A stretch of 64,000 nucleotides of DNA from Chitinophaga eiseniae (GCF_012641265.1 NZ_JABAHZ010000001.1:744001-808000), one strand, 5' to 3'; positions 8,703 through 17,189 are shown, counted from the first letter of the stretch. Notes: generated by a model not told the origin, from the sequence alone. Made by a program: numbers and translations.

Positions 8703-9827
8703 ATGTCTTTCGAGGAAAAAACAAGTGAAACAGTCAACTCGCTGAAATGCCAGAACTGTGGAGCCATCTTGCATTATGCTCCCGGTACCAACAGCCTGGT
8801 ATGTGAATACTGCGGCACTGTAAATAAAATTGAACAGGAAACCATTACTACCGCCGTTCATGCAATAGACTACGCTACCTTTATCGCGGAACAGCAAAAT
8901 CATACCGAAACTACCCAGCAAGCGGTGGTCGTAAAATGTAAAAGCTGTGGAGCTTCTACCACCATGCTTCCCAATGTAACTGCCGATGCCTGCCCGTTTT
9001 GCGCCTCTCCGCTGGTGGTAGATACGGCGCAGACAACAGCCATTCTCCAGCCACATTATGTACTGCCCTTCGTGGTAAAAGATAATGAAGCCCTGCAACA
9101 CTTCCGCACCTGGATGGGTAAGCTCTGGTTTGCCCCTTCCGACCTGGTGAGGAAAGTGAAAGATGGCTCTTCTCAGCAACTGAAAGGCGTGTACATCCCG
9201 CACTGGAGCTACGATACTGATACTGTTACCGATTACATAGGACAAAGAGGAGAGTACTATTATACCACCGAAACTTACACAGAAGAGGTAAACGGTAAAA
9301 CGGAAACCCGTACCCGGCAGGTGCGTCATACCGCCTGGTACCCTGCTTCCGGCAGGGTGAGCAACGATTTCCGGGATGTACTGGTATCTGCCAGTCCTTC
9401 ACTGCCACTTAAAATGGCGCAGATACTGGAGCCCTGGCTGCTCGATCAGTTGAAGCAATACGATGGGCGGTACCTGAGCGGATTTCGCGCAGAAATATAT
9501 CAAACCAATGCCGAACAGGCCCTGGTGGTTGCTAAGAAGAGAATGGACCCGGTAATACAAGACGAAATTTGCAGCGACATCGGCGGTGATGAACAAAGCA
9601 TCGACCGCTACGATGTAGATTATAATAACCTGGGAATTAAATACCTGTTGCTGCCTGTCTGGATCAGTGCATACCGCTACAACGGAAAGCTTTATCATTT
9701 CGTGGTAAATGCATGTACCGGAGAAGTAACAGGCGACAGACCCTATAGCTGGATCAAGATTGTGGGACTTATCCTGCTGATCATTGTCATCATTGCTACT
9801 ATCTATTTTGTCAGTCAATCGAAATAA
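8703..9827 (+). CDS. Zinc-ribbon membrane-anchored protein (YdjG-like)
   Basis: 374 aa. Two zinc ribbons are visible: Cys16, 19, 34, 37 (CQNCG ... CEYCG) and Cys79, 82, 97, 100 (CKSCG ... CPFC). A central soluble region follows with HWSYDTDT and a Thr/Glu-rich strand segment, and the protein ends in one membrane helix (LILLIIVIIATIYFV), giving a tail anchor. ATG 8703 is chosen: the frame is open to 8646, but the first 19 codons are unlike the family and the zinc ribbon begins soon after 8703. Zinc-ribbon/SPFH pairs of this kind are known in B. subtilis (YdjG/YdjI), where the ribbon protein recruits the SPFH partner. The same relation here is inference. Confidence 0.82.
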   Translation: MSFEEKTSETVNSLKCQNCGAILHYAPGTNSLVCEYCGTVNKIEQETITTAVHAIDYATFIAEQQNHTETTQQAVVVKCKSCGASTTMLPNVTADACPFCASPLVVDTAQTTAILQPHYVLPFVVKDNEALQHFRTWMGKLWFAPSDLVRKVKDGSSQQLKGVYIPHWSYDTDTVTDYIGQRGEYYYTTETYTEEVNGKTETRTRQVRHTAWYPASGRVSNDFRDVLVSASPSLPLKMAQILEPWLLDQLKQYDGRYLSGFRAEIYQTNAEQALVVAKKRMDPVIQDEICSDIGGDEQSIDRYDVDYNNLGIKYLLLPVWISAYRYNGKLYHFVVNACTGEVTGDRPYSWIKIVGLILLIIVIIATIYFVSQSK

Positions 9828-9850
9828 TTAATACCAGCACCACTGGTAGA

Positions 9851-9910
9851 TGGTGTTTTCCTTACCGCTGTTAATAGAGAACGCAGCAGTAAGGGAAACA
9901 CCATTTTTTT
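9851..9910 (+). terminator. Strong intrinsic terminator after the zinc-ribbon gene
   Basis: A 15-bp stem (9851-9865 with 9889-9903, one G-U pair) followed by seven T residues. It closes the SPFH/zinc-ribbon unit. The rest of 9911-10080 shows no gene. Confidence 0.88.
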
Positions 9911-10080
9911 CGCGCTCTGGGGAAAACAATCTACAAATACTATCACATGCCCCGCAGCTCGCTGACGCCGGGAAACTCTTTGTCATAGCACGTATGGAGA
10001 GAAAGGGTGCAATCCGGGTCCCGTTTTTGTAAAATCAATGTTATACAGGCACACCTATTACGAACCCAAAATATTACGTC

Positions 10081-10653
10081 ATGAAGAAACTAATGTTAGC
10101 ATCAACTATAGCCCTGGCTGCATGGATGATGCAGTCTTGTGGCAACAACAGCAATAGGAATCCGCAATCGGAAAAACCGGTCGACAGCGCCAAAGACCTC
10201 AATGAAATTGTTAAACCGGTAGATGAAATTTCTTCAAAGTTTGCAGTGGATGCTGCTAATGGCGGTATGATGGAAGTAGCCATGGGAAAGCTGGCACAGG
10301 AAAAAGCATCTAATGCAAGAGTGAAAGCGTTTGGCGCTATGATGGTAACCGACCATACCAGGGCAGGAGATCAGCTGAAAGAGCTGGCAGGAAAGAAAAA
10401 TATTGCGTTACCGGCTGAACTATCTACCCAGGAAAAAAATCACCTGGATGAGCTGAGTAAAAAGAGCGGGAAAGATTTTGATAAATCTTACATCGATATG
10501 ATGGTAGATGACCACGACAAGGATGTAAAAGAGTTTGAAAAAGCTTCCGGCGATCTGACAGATCCGGATCTTAAAACATGGGCAACAAGTACTTTGCCTA
10601 CCTTGAAAGTGCACCAGGATTCCGCCAGGGTCATCCAGAAAACAATCAAATAA
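10081..10653 (+). CDS. DUF4142 lipoprotein
   Basis: 190 aa, lipobox MMQSCGN after a short signal peptide. The domain is alpha-helical and ferritin-like in outline, with the family's repeated His-containing helices (MMVTDHTRAGDQL and MMVDDHDKDVKEF, then LKVHQDSARV). DUF4142 proteins are common envelope proteins in proteobacteria and Bacteroidota and often appear with stress genes; the biochemical role is not established. Single gene with a terminator right after it. Confidence 0.88.
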   Translation: MKKLMLASTIALAAWMMQSCGNNSNRNPQSEKPVDSAKDLNEIVKPVDEISSKFAVDAANGGMMEVAMGKLAQEKASNARVKAFGAMMVTDHTRAGDQLKELAGKKNIALPAELSTQEKNHLDELSKKSGKDFDKSYIDMMVDDHDKDVKEFEKASGDLTDPDLKTWATSTLPTLKVHQDSARVIQKTIK

Positions 10654-10690
10654 TCAATAAGCTAGTTGTGAGTCCAGAGAATAGCAAAAA

Positions 10691-10727
10691 GAGCTTCAGG
10701 GATCCGTTCCCTGGAGCTTGCTTTTTA
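10691..10727. terminator. Terminator between DUF4142 and YeeE genes
   Basis: Stem AGCTTCAGGGA / TCCCTGGAGCT with 5-nt loop, followed by GCTTTTTATT on the plus strand and flanked by AAAAAG on the other side. It probably serves both convergent units. Confidence 0.82.
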
Positions 10728-11135
10728 TTGAGGCAGCTTAGCCTGGATAGCACCATATATCCAGGTGCCGGCAATGGCACTCACTAACGTAACTGCCACT
10801 ACGCTAAACCCCATACCTATCTGCGCGAAGAGCGGCCCGGGGCAGGCGCCGGTGATGGCCCATCCCAGCCCGAAGATCAATCCCCCGTATATCTGTCCCT
10901 TGCTGAATTTTTTGGGCGCCACTACAATGGGATCGCCCGAGAGCGTTTTGATATGAAAGCGTTTAATCAACTGCAGGGAAATGATGCCGGTCACCACCGC
11001 CGTGCCAATCACCCCATACATATGGAAAGACGTGAGCTGAAACATTTCCTGTATCCGGAACCAGCTGATCACCTGGGCTTTTACCAGTACAATACCGAAG
11101 AAAACGCCCGCCAACAGGTACTTAATATTTTTCAT
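10725..11135 (-). CDS. YeeE/YedE family membrane protein, C-terminal half (DUF6691-like)
   Basis: 136 aa, about four membrane helices. The motif ITGACPGPLFAQIG carries the conserved Cys-Pro of YeeE/YedE sulfur-compound transporters such as the thiosulfate importer TsuA. The frame is open to 11294, but the ATG at 11135 begins a normal membrane-protein start (MKNIKYLLAGVFFG) and lies 1 nt after the stop of the upstream half. The two genes thus make a split YeeE transporter (as in PmpA/PmpB-type pairs), translated as a coupled unit. Substrate (thiosulfate, persulfide or similar) is inferred from family. Confidence 0.85.
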   Translation of the reverse strand: MKNIKYLLAGVFFGIVLVKAQVISWFRIQEMFQLTSFHMYGVIGTAVVTGIISLQLIKRFHIKTLSGDPIVVAPKKFSKGQIYGGLIFGLGWAITGACPGPLFAQIGMGFSVVAVTLVSAIAGTWIYGAIQAKLPQ

Positions 11136-11136
11136 C

Positions 11137-11712
11137 TTAGTGAAGCCATTTAAAAATAAGGGGAATAAAAAGGTTCGCACTGGCAAATCCGCCAGCCATA
11201 AAACAGATCGTGGCCACCAGCGAAGGCCATTGCAGGTTGGACAATCCCATAATAGAATGCCCCGAGGTACACCCCCCGGCATACCGGGTACCAAAGCCTA
11301 TCATGAAGCCGCCTATCACGAAGAAAATAAGTCCCTTCCAGGTAAACAGCTGCTGCCAGCTGAATATTTCGGACGGCAATAACGCGCGGTAGTCGTGTAT
11401 TCCATAACCCGCCAAACGCTCCCGGGTAGCGGCTGCTACCTCGACGTTTTGCCCATCCTGCAGGTAATGCCCGGCAATAAATGCCCCCAGCAGGATGCCT
11501 GCTGCAAAGAAAAGGTTCCATGACTCCTTCTTCCAGTCGTATTTAAAGAAGGTAATATTGGCAGGAAAACAGGCAGCGCAGATATGCCGCAGTGAAGAAG
11601 AGATGCCAAAAACTTTGTTTCCCAATATCAATAGTGCCGGTACCGTAAGCCCGATCAGCAACCCCGACACCGACCAGTGCCAGGGCTGCTGAATAAACTT
11701 TAATAGTTGCAT
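11137..11712 (-). CDS. YeeE/YedE family membrane protein, N-terminal half
   Basis: 191 aa, about five membrane helices. The motif YAGGCTSGHSIMG with conserved Cys matches the first half of YeeE/YedE (sulf_transp) proteins. A hydrophilic loop (YDWKKESW ... ALLPSEIFSW) separates the helices. It precedes the second half by 1 nt, and the two Cys motifs together would line the substrate path. It lies 34 nt after a small acetyltransferase gene and is probably the fifth gene of a six-gene row beginning at 13823. Confidence 0.87.
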   Translation of the reverse strand: MQLLKFIQQPWHWSVSGLLIGLTVPALLILGNKVFGISSSLRHICAACFPANITFFKYDWKKESWNLFFAAGILLGAFIAGHYLQDGQNVEVAAATRERLAGYGIHDYRALLPSEIFSWQQLFTWKGLIFFVIGGFMIGFGTRYAGGCTSGHSIMGLSNLQWPSLVATICFMAGGFASANLFIPLIFKWLH

Positions 11713-11746
11713 AACAGGTATTTGTTAGATATTAACCAGACAGCTG

Positions 11747-12019
11747 TTACAACAGGTCGTTGTATTCCGGGTGTCTTTTCATATAGGCGTTTACGTAAGG
11801 GCATAGCGGCTTCACTTTCAGGTGATGCTCCCGGGCATATTCCAGTACATACTTCGCCATCTGGCCCGCTATGCCACGGCCTTCCAGTTCCTGTGGCACT
11901 TCTGTATGTATGTAGGCAATGCCGCCTGGAAACAGCTTATAGGCAATCAATGCCGTATGACCATCCACTACGGTTTCAAACTGTTGTTTCGCTGTATTAT
12001 TGGTAATCGTGAGTTCCAT
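11747..12019 (-). CDS. Small GNAT N-acetyltransferase (YjdJ-like)
   Basis: 90 aa, the size of the stand-alone mini-GNAT family (GNAT_acetyltr_2). The acetyl-CoA loop is visible as QELEGRGIAGQMAKYVL, and the C-terminus has the family ending KPLCPYVNAYMKRHPEY. ATG 12019 is chosen because conserved sequence begins there; the extra upstream codons of the frame overlap the preceding gene. It follows the ferredoxin/CDGSH gene by 7 nt. In other bacteria this family (YjdJ) is found next to YjdI-type iron-sulfur proteins, as here. Confidence 0.88.
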   Translation of the reverse strand: MELTITNNTAKQQFETVVDGHTALIAYKLFPGGIAYIHTEVPQELEGRGIAGQMAKYVLEYAREHHLKVKPLCPYVNAYMKRHPEYNDLL

Positions 12020-12026
12020 ACTATCA

Positions 12027-12470
12027 TCAAGGTTTATCAGAGAAATTAATTTTGGTATGCGTACCGTCGCAATAAGGCTTATTGGAAGAGCCGCCACAGC
12101 GACAGAAAGCAGTGACCTTATTTTTATGCGTTTCTTTGCCGCTGGCGTCCTTTACCACGATATTGCCGTATACCAGCAGCGGACCATTAGGCATAGGTTC
12201 TACAATACTTTCGGCAGTGATGTCGGGGGCAGTACCTCCCTCCGCCGCCACGTCGGCATTCATATAAAAGGTGAGGGCGCCGGAAGGACATTGTTTCACC
12301 TGCGATACAATCTTTTCCGTGGAAGCGCCTTCCGCATTGATCCAGGGCTTTTGATGCGGATTAAATACGCCAGGCAGCCCATGAAAACAGATCTCCGAAT
12401 GTATACAAACATTCGGTTTCCATACGATGGTTACCTCCCCATTGGTGTAATGTTTGGTGATATCTTTCAT
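12027..12470 (-). CDS. Iron-sulfur protein: YjdI-like (4Fe-4S) domain fused to CDGSH domain
   Basis: 147 aa with two iron-sulfur modules. The N-terminal about 70 residues carry Cys22, Cys28 and Cys61 in the mono-cluster ferredoxin-like pattern (CIHSEICFHGLP ... QCPSGAL, YjdI/Fer4_19). The C-terminal module has Cys123, Cys125, Cys134 and His138 (FCRCGGSSNKPYCDGTH), the full ligand set for a CDGSH [2Fe-2S] cluster. Start at ATG 12470, 4 nt after the OsmC stop, because the longer frame would overlap OsmC. A redox or cluster-transfer role is likely; partners in the row suggest thiol or sulfur metabolism. Confidence 0.9.
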   Translation of the reverse strand: MKDITKHYTNGEVTIVWKPNVCIHSEICFHGLPGVFNPHQKPWINAEGASTEKIVSQVKQCPSGALTFYMNADVAAEGGTAPDITAESIVEPMPNGPLLVYGNIVVKDASGKETHKNKVTAFCRCGGSSNKPYCDGTHTKINFSDKP

Positions 12471-12474
12471 CTCT

Positions 12475-12876
12475 TTAAACTGCTTTTGTATTAATAACAA
12501 TAGGATTGCTCAGCACTTTGTGAACAGGGCAGGAGTGTGCTATCTGCAGCAGGCGGGCATGCTGTTCCTCGCTGAGGTCTCCTGTAAAATGAATTTCCAT
12601 ATCAATAACGGTGGTAAGCGGATTAGGCTTTGCTGCACTGTTGTAGCGCAGTTCCACGGCGATATGTTCTACGGGCCATTTTTTCCTGTTGGCATACATC
12701 TTTAAAGTAATAGCGGTACAGGCGCCCAAACTGCTCAATAATAATTCCCCGGGCTGTGGGCCGGTATCGCCGCCTCCCACGTCTTCAGGTTCATCTCCCA
12801 ACCAGCGGTGGCCCCGGGTATCGATGGTCACCTGGTAAGGCTGTCCGGATAAACTTACACTAACTTCCTGATCCAT
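12475..12876 (-). CDS. OsmC family peroxiredoxin-like protein
   Basis: 133 aa. Both redox cysteines of the OsmC/Ohr fold are present: Cys53 in SSLGACTAIT and Cys116 in AHSCPVHK. The family reduces organic hydroperoxides or acts on thiol-linked substrates. It starts 8 nt after the VOC gene and ends 4 nt before the iron-sulfur gene, so co-transcription is near certain. Confidence 0.92.
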   Translation of the reverse strand: MDQEVSVSLSGQPYQVTIDTRGHRWLGDEPEDVGGGDTGPQPGELLLSSLGACTAITLKMYANRKKWPVEHIAVELRYNSAAKPNPLTTVIDMEIHFTGDLSEEQHARLLQIAHSCPVHKVLSNPIVINTKAV

Positions 12877-12884
12877 ATTTTATG

Positions 12885-13823
12885 CTATCCCAGTTTAATC
12901 AGTTTTTGTACAATCTCTTCCCGCTGCGGTTCAAATTGATCCGGTAACATCAGGTGCGTACCCAGTTCGGCTATCGGCTCATCCACCGCAAATCCCGGGG
13001 TGTCGGTAGCCAGTTCAAACAGCACGCCTCCAGGCTCCCGGAAATAAACGGAGCGGAAGTATTTGCGATCCAGCTGCTCCGTTGGATGCAGGCCACGGTC
13101 TTCCAGCAGCTGCCGGTAACGTAACTGCATGGCATCGTCTTTCATCCGGAACGCGATGTGGTGTATACTGCCCCCGGCTACATGGCCACGGGATTCGCCC
13201 TTGGCTTCTACCAGGTCTATAAAGTTGGCAGTATCGCCGGCAGGACTGGCAAAACGATAGCGGTTGGCATGATGCTTCACCAACTGGTAACCAAAAACGG
13301 ATACCAGTATATCGGAGGTCGCCTGTATGTCCTCAAGTGTCAGCGTTACATGGTGAAATCCACGCGTAGCGTGTTCTTCGGGCACTTCCGGTGTAACCCA
13401 GGGCACGCGGGAATCGGGTAGGTCTGGTACCGTTAGTTCTACCTTCAGCCCATCGGGATCCAGGAAAGTCAGGTATATTTCCCCGAATTTGGACGAAGGT
13501 TTATTATAAATAATATTCTCTTTTTCGAATCGCTTTAACCAGAAGTCAATACTGCCTTCCGGGATGGAGTAACCTATTTCGGTAGCCATATGCGTGCCTC
13601 TGCGGCCGGCCATAATATCTTCCCAGGGGAAAAAGGTGAGTATGGTGCCCGGAGTGCCGGTTTCATCCCCGTAGTAAAAATGGTAGGTATGTGGGTCGTC
13701 AAAGTTTACCGTCTTTTTTACAAATCGCAACCCCATGACACGGGTGTAAAAATCATAGTTCTTTTTAGCATTGCCGGATATGGCGGTAATATGGTGTAAC
13801 CCAGTGATAGCTTGTTCGTTCAT
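12885..13823 (-). CDS. VOC-family ring-cleaving dioxygenase (MhqO/LinE-like)
   Basis: 312 aa with two glyoxalase/bleomycin-resistance-like (VOC) halves. Metal ligands are suggested by HHITAISG at residue 10, GFHHVTLTLED at the start of the second half, and GVLFELATDTPGF near the C-terminus. Proteins of this type (MhqO, LinE) are hydroquinone or catechol ring-cleavage dioxygenases induced by quinone and thiol stress. Being first in a row with OsmC and iron-sulfur genes fits such a stress role, but the substrate is not shown. An AGGAGG sequence 6 nt before the ATG is unusually strong for this genome. Confidence 0.88.
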   Translation of the reverse strand: MNEQAITGLHHITAISGNAKKNYDFYTRVMGLRFVKKTVNFDDPHTYHFYYGDETGTPGTILTFFPWEDIMAGRRGTHMATEIGYSIPEGSIDFWLKRFEKENIIYNKPSSKFGEIYLTFLDPDGLKVELTVPDLPDSRVPWVTPEVPEEHATRGFHHVTLTLEDIQATSDILVSVFGYQLVKHHANRYRFASPAGDTANFIDLVEAKGESRGHVAGGSIHHIAFRMKDDAMQLRYRQLLEDRGLHPTEQLDRKYFRSVYFREPGGVLFELATDTPGFAVDEPIAELGTHLMLPDQFEPQREEIVQKLIKLG

Positions 13824-13827
13824 AACA

Positions 13828-13883
13828 CCTCCTTTTAAGCAGGAGTGGTTAACTACAGATAGCTACTACCTGTAGCTAACCAC
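13828..13883 (-). promoter_or_regulatory. Hairpin and strong AGGAGG site between yceI-like and VOC genes
   Basis: A 14-bp stem (13845-13858 with 13870-13883, one G-U) lies between the two genes with no T-run after it. Immediately downstream on the minus strand, CTCCT pairs with the AAAGGAGG that serves as ribosome binding site, giving a second small hairpin that would mask it. Either attenuation or translational control is possible. Confidence 0.5.
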
Positions 13884-13889
13884 TTCGCC

Positions 13890-14423
13890 TTATTTTTTAA
13901 TTAATTGCACTTCTCCGTAGAGCTTCACATCGTCGCCTACCAGCACGCCGCCGGTTTCTGTGGCTGCATTCCAGGTAAGACCGAAATCTTTACGGTTGAT
14001 TTTACCGTTAATGGTAAATCCTGCTTTGGTATTGCCCCAGGGGTCTTTTACCACGCCGCCGAATTCAACGGCCAGCTTTACATTCTTCGTTACGTTGCGG
14101 ATGGTCAGATCGCCCCATAACTCGTAGGAGCCATCATTGTCCACGTTTTCGTATTTCGTGGTCACAAACGTAATATCCCGGTAAGTATTTACATCAAAGA
14201 AGTCGGGAGAACGGAGGTGCTTGTCCCGGTCATCGCTGCCAGTAGTGATGGAGTCTACATCTACCTTCACCGTTACTTTTGCTGTCATAAAGTCTTCGCC
14301 CTCTGTTTCGGCATCTACCGAGAAATCGTGAAACTTACCATTGATATTGGTAATCATCAGGTGACGGATTTTAAATCCGAGTTCACTGTGGGTAAGATCT
14401 AAGGTCCATTGTTGCTTTGCCAT
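13890..14423 (-). CDS. YceI family protein
   Basis: 177 aa, a single YceI lipocalin-like domain that in known structures binds an isoprenoid chain. Family landmarks: WTLDLTHSELGFKIRHLM at the start, then VDVDSITTGSDDRDKHLRSPDFFD and the FTINGKINRKDFGLTW segment near the end. No signal peptide is visible, so a cytoplasmic version. It precedes the VOC-OsmC row by 66 nt with a hairpin between, so it may be partly co-transcribed. Confidence 0.93.
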   Translation of the reverse strand: MAKQQWTLDLTHSELGFKIRHLMITNINGKFHDFSVDAETEGEDFMTAKVTVKVDVDSITTGSDDRDKHLRSPDFFDVNTYRDITFVTTKYENVDNDGSYELWGDLTIRNVTKNVKLAVEFGGVVKDPWGNTKAGFTINGKINRKDFGLTWNAATETGGVLVGDDVKLYGEVQLIKK

Positions 14424-14705
14424 AAGTAAATGTAGTTTTATAATGAATCAATGTTGTTTTAACTGCGAAAACCGCTGCAGGACTATATTTTAACAAGAAC
14501 TGAAAATTATTGTTCAATTTTTTATAACACAAATATCGGGTGATATTCTCAGGGAGCAAATGGATCAAATACAGTAAATGATGTACTATTTATCATAGCT
14601 GCTAAAGGTAGTGATTTTAACCATAACTCCTTTATTATCAAATAATGTATAATTTTTTTCAAATACTTCAAACCTTATTCGTGAAAATTTAGTAACAACA
14701 ATCCA

Positions 14706-14713
14706 TATCTTTG
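14706..14713 (+). promoter_or_regulatory. -7 box (TATCTTTG) 7 nt before the exonuclease ATG
   Basis: Perfect TAnnTTTG match ending only 7 nt upstream of ATG 14721. If it is used, the mRNA has almost no leader. The rest of 14424-14705 is AT-rich with no gene seen. Confidence 0.6.
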
Positions 14714-14720
14714 CCAACGG

Positions 14721-16085
14721 ATGTACGCAATTGTAGATATTGAAACCACAGGTGGCCATGCCAGTGCCAATGGAATTACGGAAATAGCTGTATTCCTGTT
14801 TGATGGCAAGGAAATTACGCAGCATTACCAAACCCTGGTAAACCCCGGTATACCCATTCCTTATTATATTGAGTCCCTGACAGGGATCACCAATGAAATG
14901 ATAGCGGAAGCGCCTCCCTTTGAAGCAATTGCGCCGCTGCTGTTCGATTTATTAAAAGACCGGATCTTTGTGGCGCACAACGTCAACTTCGACTATTCTT
15001 TTATTAAACACCAGCTGAACACCGCCGGTTTTGACCTGCAAGCGAAAAAACTGTGTACGGTTCGGCTGGGACGCAAGATCTTCCCCGGCCTGGCTTCCTA
15101 TAGCCTAGGGAATATCTGCCGGCATTTCAGTATCCCGATTCATGGCCGTCACCGCGCGGGTGGCGATGCGGAGGCCACGACCAAACTATTTGGCCTGTTG
15201 CTGGCCAATGATAAGGATAAAGTGATTGCCGCCGCCCTGAAGGTGGGTTCAAAAGAACAGTTCCTGCCGCCAAATCTGCCACCAGAACAGGTAAAGTCGT
15301 TGCCCGACCGCCCTGGTGTATATTATTTCCACGACCAGAAAGGGAAAGTGGTATATGTAGGCAAGGCAAAAGACCTGAAAAAGCGTGTCAACAGCCACTT
15401 TACAGGGCATAGTACCAGTCGCCAGCGGCAAAACTTCCTCCGCACCATTTATAGCATTACCCACCAGGAAACCGCTACAGACTTGATGGCCTGCATCCTG
15501 GAGTCGGTCGAGATAAAACGGCTTTGGCCCATTTATAACTCCGCCCAGAAGCGTGTGGAGTTCCGCTATGGCTTTTACCTGTTTGAAGACCAACACGGTT
15601 ACCTACGGTTGGTCATAGAAAAGAAACGGAAATATACCCACCCGGTACACAGCTTTAATTTACTGATAGATGGACATCGGCTGCTACGCTCGCTGATAAA
15701 GGAGTTCGGGTTATGCCCCAAATTATGTTTTCTCCAGAAAGGCAACGGTACCTGTGCCGGGATTACTGCCGCCACCTGCAAAGGGGCCTGCGAAAAAGCG
15801 GAAACGCCGGAAGCTTACAATGAACGGATGAAGGCAGCCATCGCTTTTCTGCAGGAGCAGCAACCTTCGGTCACTATCATCGATAAGGGACGCAACAGTA
15901 GCGAAAAGAGCTGTATCCTGATGGAACGGGGACGGTTTTATGGAATGGGCTATATACCCGCAGAAGTAGACCTGTCTGACGTGGAACAGTTCAGAACCTA
16001 CCTGACGCCCTATGCGGAAAATGAAGTCATCATTGGGCTGCTACGGCCGTACGCCAGTAATAGCCGGCAACTCGCCACCTCGTAA
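14721..16085 (+). CDS. DEDDh exonuclease fused to GIY-YIG (UvrC-like) nuclease
   Basis: 454 aa with two nuclease modules. Residues 1-165 are a DnaQ-like 3'-5' exonuclease: DIETTG (Asp6, Glu8), the HNVNFD motif (Asp91), and His144 with Asp149 in HRAGGDAEAT. Residues about 195-280 are a GIY-YIG endonuclease (GVYYF ... VVYVGKAKDLKKR), as in UvrC and Cho. The C-terminal 170 residues contain four Cys around 345-365 (CPKLCF, CAGI, CKGAC) that may bind a metal. The fusion is a known architecture in Bacteroidota and actinobacteria and is presumed to act in DNA repair. Confidence 0.9.
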   Translation: MYAIVDIETTGGHASANGITEIAVFLFDGKEITQHYQTLVNPGIPIPYYIESLTGITNEMIAEAPPFEAIAPLLFDLLKDRIFVAHNVNFDYSFIKHQLNTAGFDLQAKKLCTVRLGRKIFPGLASYSLGNICRHFSIPIHGRHRAGGDAEATTKLFGLLLANDKDKVIAAALKVGSKEQFLPPNLPPEQVKSLPDRPGVYYFHDQKGKVVYVGKAKDLKKRVNSHFTGHSTSRQRQNFLRTIYSITHQETATDLMACILESVEIKRLWPIYNSAQKRVEFRYGFYLFEDQHGYLRLVIEKKRKYTHPVHSFNLLIDGHRLLRSLIKEFGLCPKLCFLQKGNGTCAGITAATCKGACEKAETPEAYNERMKAAIAFLQEQQPSVTIIDKGRNSSEKSCILMERGRFYGMGYIPAEVDLSDVEQFRTYLTPYAENEVIIGLLRPYASNSRQLATS

Positions 16086-16160
16086 GTAAGCATAAATACC
16101 TGTTTTCCGCGACTCCAAGAAAAAAAAAGCGCAATAGCGAAAAATAAAGTGATTCGTGAT

Positions 16161-16168
16161 TACTTTTG
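16161..16168 (+). promoter_or_regulatory. -7 box (TACTTTTG) for purC
   Basis: Perfect TAnnTTTG element; ATG follows 40 nt downstream. Confidence 0.55.
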
Positions 16169-16208
16169 CAGCTCCTAATCACAGATTTCATATTTAATTT
16201 TTTTATTC

Positions 16209-17138
16209 ATGTTAGAGTCAAGTTTCAAATTGCCAGGTCAAACTGCCTTTTACAAAGGAAAAGTACGTGATGTTTACACGATTGAAGACAGGCTGATGGT
16301 AATGGTGGTGAGTGATCGTATCTCTGCATTTGATGTGGTATTACCTCGTCCGATTCCTTACAAGGGTCAAGTATTGAACCAGGTAGCGGCTATTATGCTG
16401 GATGCAACCAAAGACATCGTTCCCAACTGGGTAAAATCCTCTCCGTTACCAAGTGTAACGATTGGTTTGAAATGCGAAACTTTCCCTGTGGAAATGGTTG
16501 TGCGCGGTAACCTTACCGGCCATGCCTGGAGAACTTACAAAACCGGTCAGCGTACACTCTGCGGTGTTACCATGCCGGAAGGGCTGAAGGAAAATGATTT
16601 CTTCCCCACACCCATTATCACGCCTACTACCAAAGCACATGAAGGCCACGACGAAGATATTTCCCGCGAAGAGATTATTGCACAGGGCCTGGTAAGTAAA
16701 GAGGACTACGAACAACTGGAAAAGTATACCCTCGCCTTATTTGAAAGAGGTAAGGAAATGGCGGCTAAACGCGGACTGATCCTGGTAGATACCAAATACG
16801 AATTCGGTAAAATCGGCGATACCATCTATGTGATCGACGAAATTCATACGCCTGATTCTTCCCGCTATTTCTATGCAGAAGGCTATGAAGAAAACCAGAA
16901 AAACGGTGCTCAGCAAAAACAACTCAGCAAGGAGTTTGTACGTGAATGGCTGATGGCAAATGGTTTCCAGGGTAAAGATGGTCAACAGGTACCGGAAATG
17001 ACAGATGAATTCGTAACTAGCGTTAGTGAGCGTTACATTGAGCTGTTTGAAAATATTACCGGTCAGAAATTTGTGAAAGAAGACGTTGCGGCTGCGGATG
17101 CAGAATCCACTATCATAGCTGCACTGAAAAGTTTATAA
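16209..17138 (+). CDS. purC: Phosphoribosylaminoimidazole-succinocarboxamide synthase
   Basis: SAICAR synthase, 309 aa, the ATP-dependent step joining aspartate to CAIR in purine synthesis. Motifs: [19 protein letters not shown] at the N-terminal nucleotide-binding part, [13 protein letters not shown], and [11 protein letters not shown] ... [13 protein letters not shown], all close to the family pattern. Length matches the longer SAICAR synthases of Bacteroidota and eukaryote-like type. Own promoter upstream, hairpin downstream. Confidence 0.96.
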   Translation: MLESSFKLPGQTAFYKGKVRDVYTIEDRLMVMVVSDRISAFDVVLPRPIPYKGQVLNQVAAIMLDATKDIVPNWVKSSPLPSVTIGLKCETFPVEMVVRGNLTGHAWRTYKTGQRTLCGVTMPEGLKENDFFPTPIITPTTKAHEGHDEDISREEIIAQGLVSKEDYEQLEKYTLALFERGKEMAAKRGLILVDTKYEFGKIGDTIYVIDEIHTPDSSRYFYAEGYEENQKNGAQQKQLSKEFVREWLMANGFQGKDGQQVPEMTDEFVTSVSERYIELFENITGQKFVKEDVAAADAESTIIAALKSL

Positions 17139-17144
17139 TCATGA

Positions 17145-17174
17145 TAATCGCTCCGGTAGCTGCCGGAGCGATTA
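17145..17174 (+). terminator. Hairpin after purC
   Basis: Perfect 12-bp stem (TAATCGCTCCGG / CCGGAGCGATTA) with 6-nt loop. There is no clear T-run (CTTATCC follows), so termination may be partial, letting transcription into the next gene. Confidence 0.55.
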
Positions 17175-17189
17175 CTTATCCTTGTGCAC

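Noticed and set aside
9850..10032. 60-codon plus-strand frame
   Set aside because: Begins inside a strong terminator hairpin; no similarity to anything.
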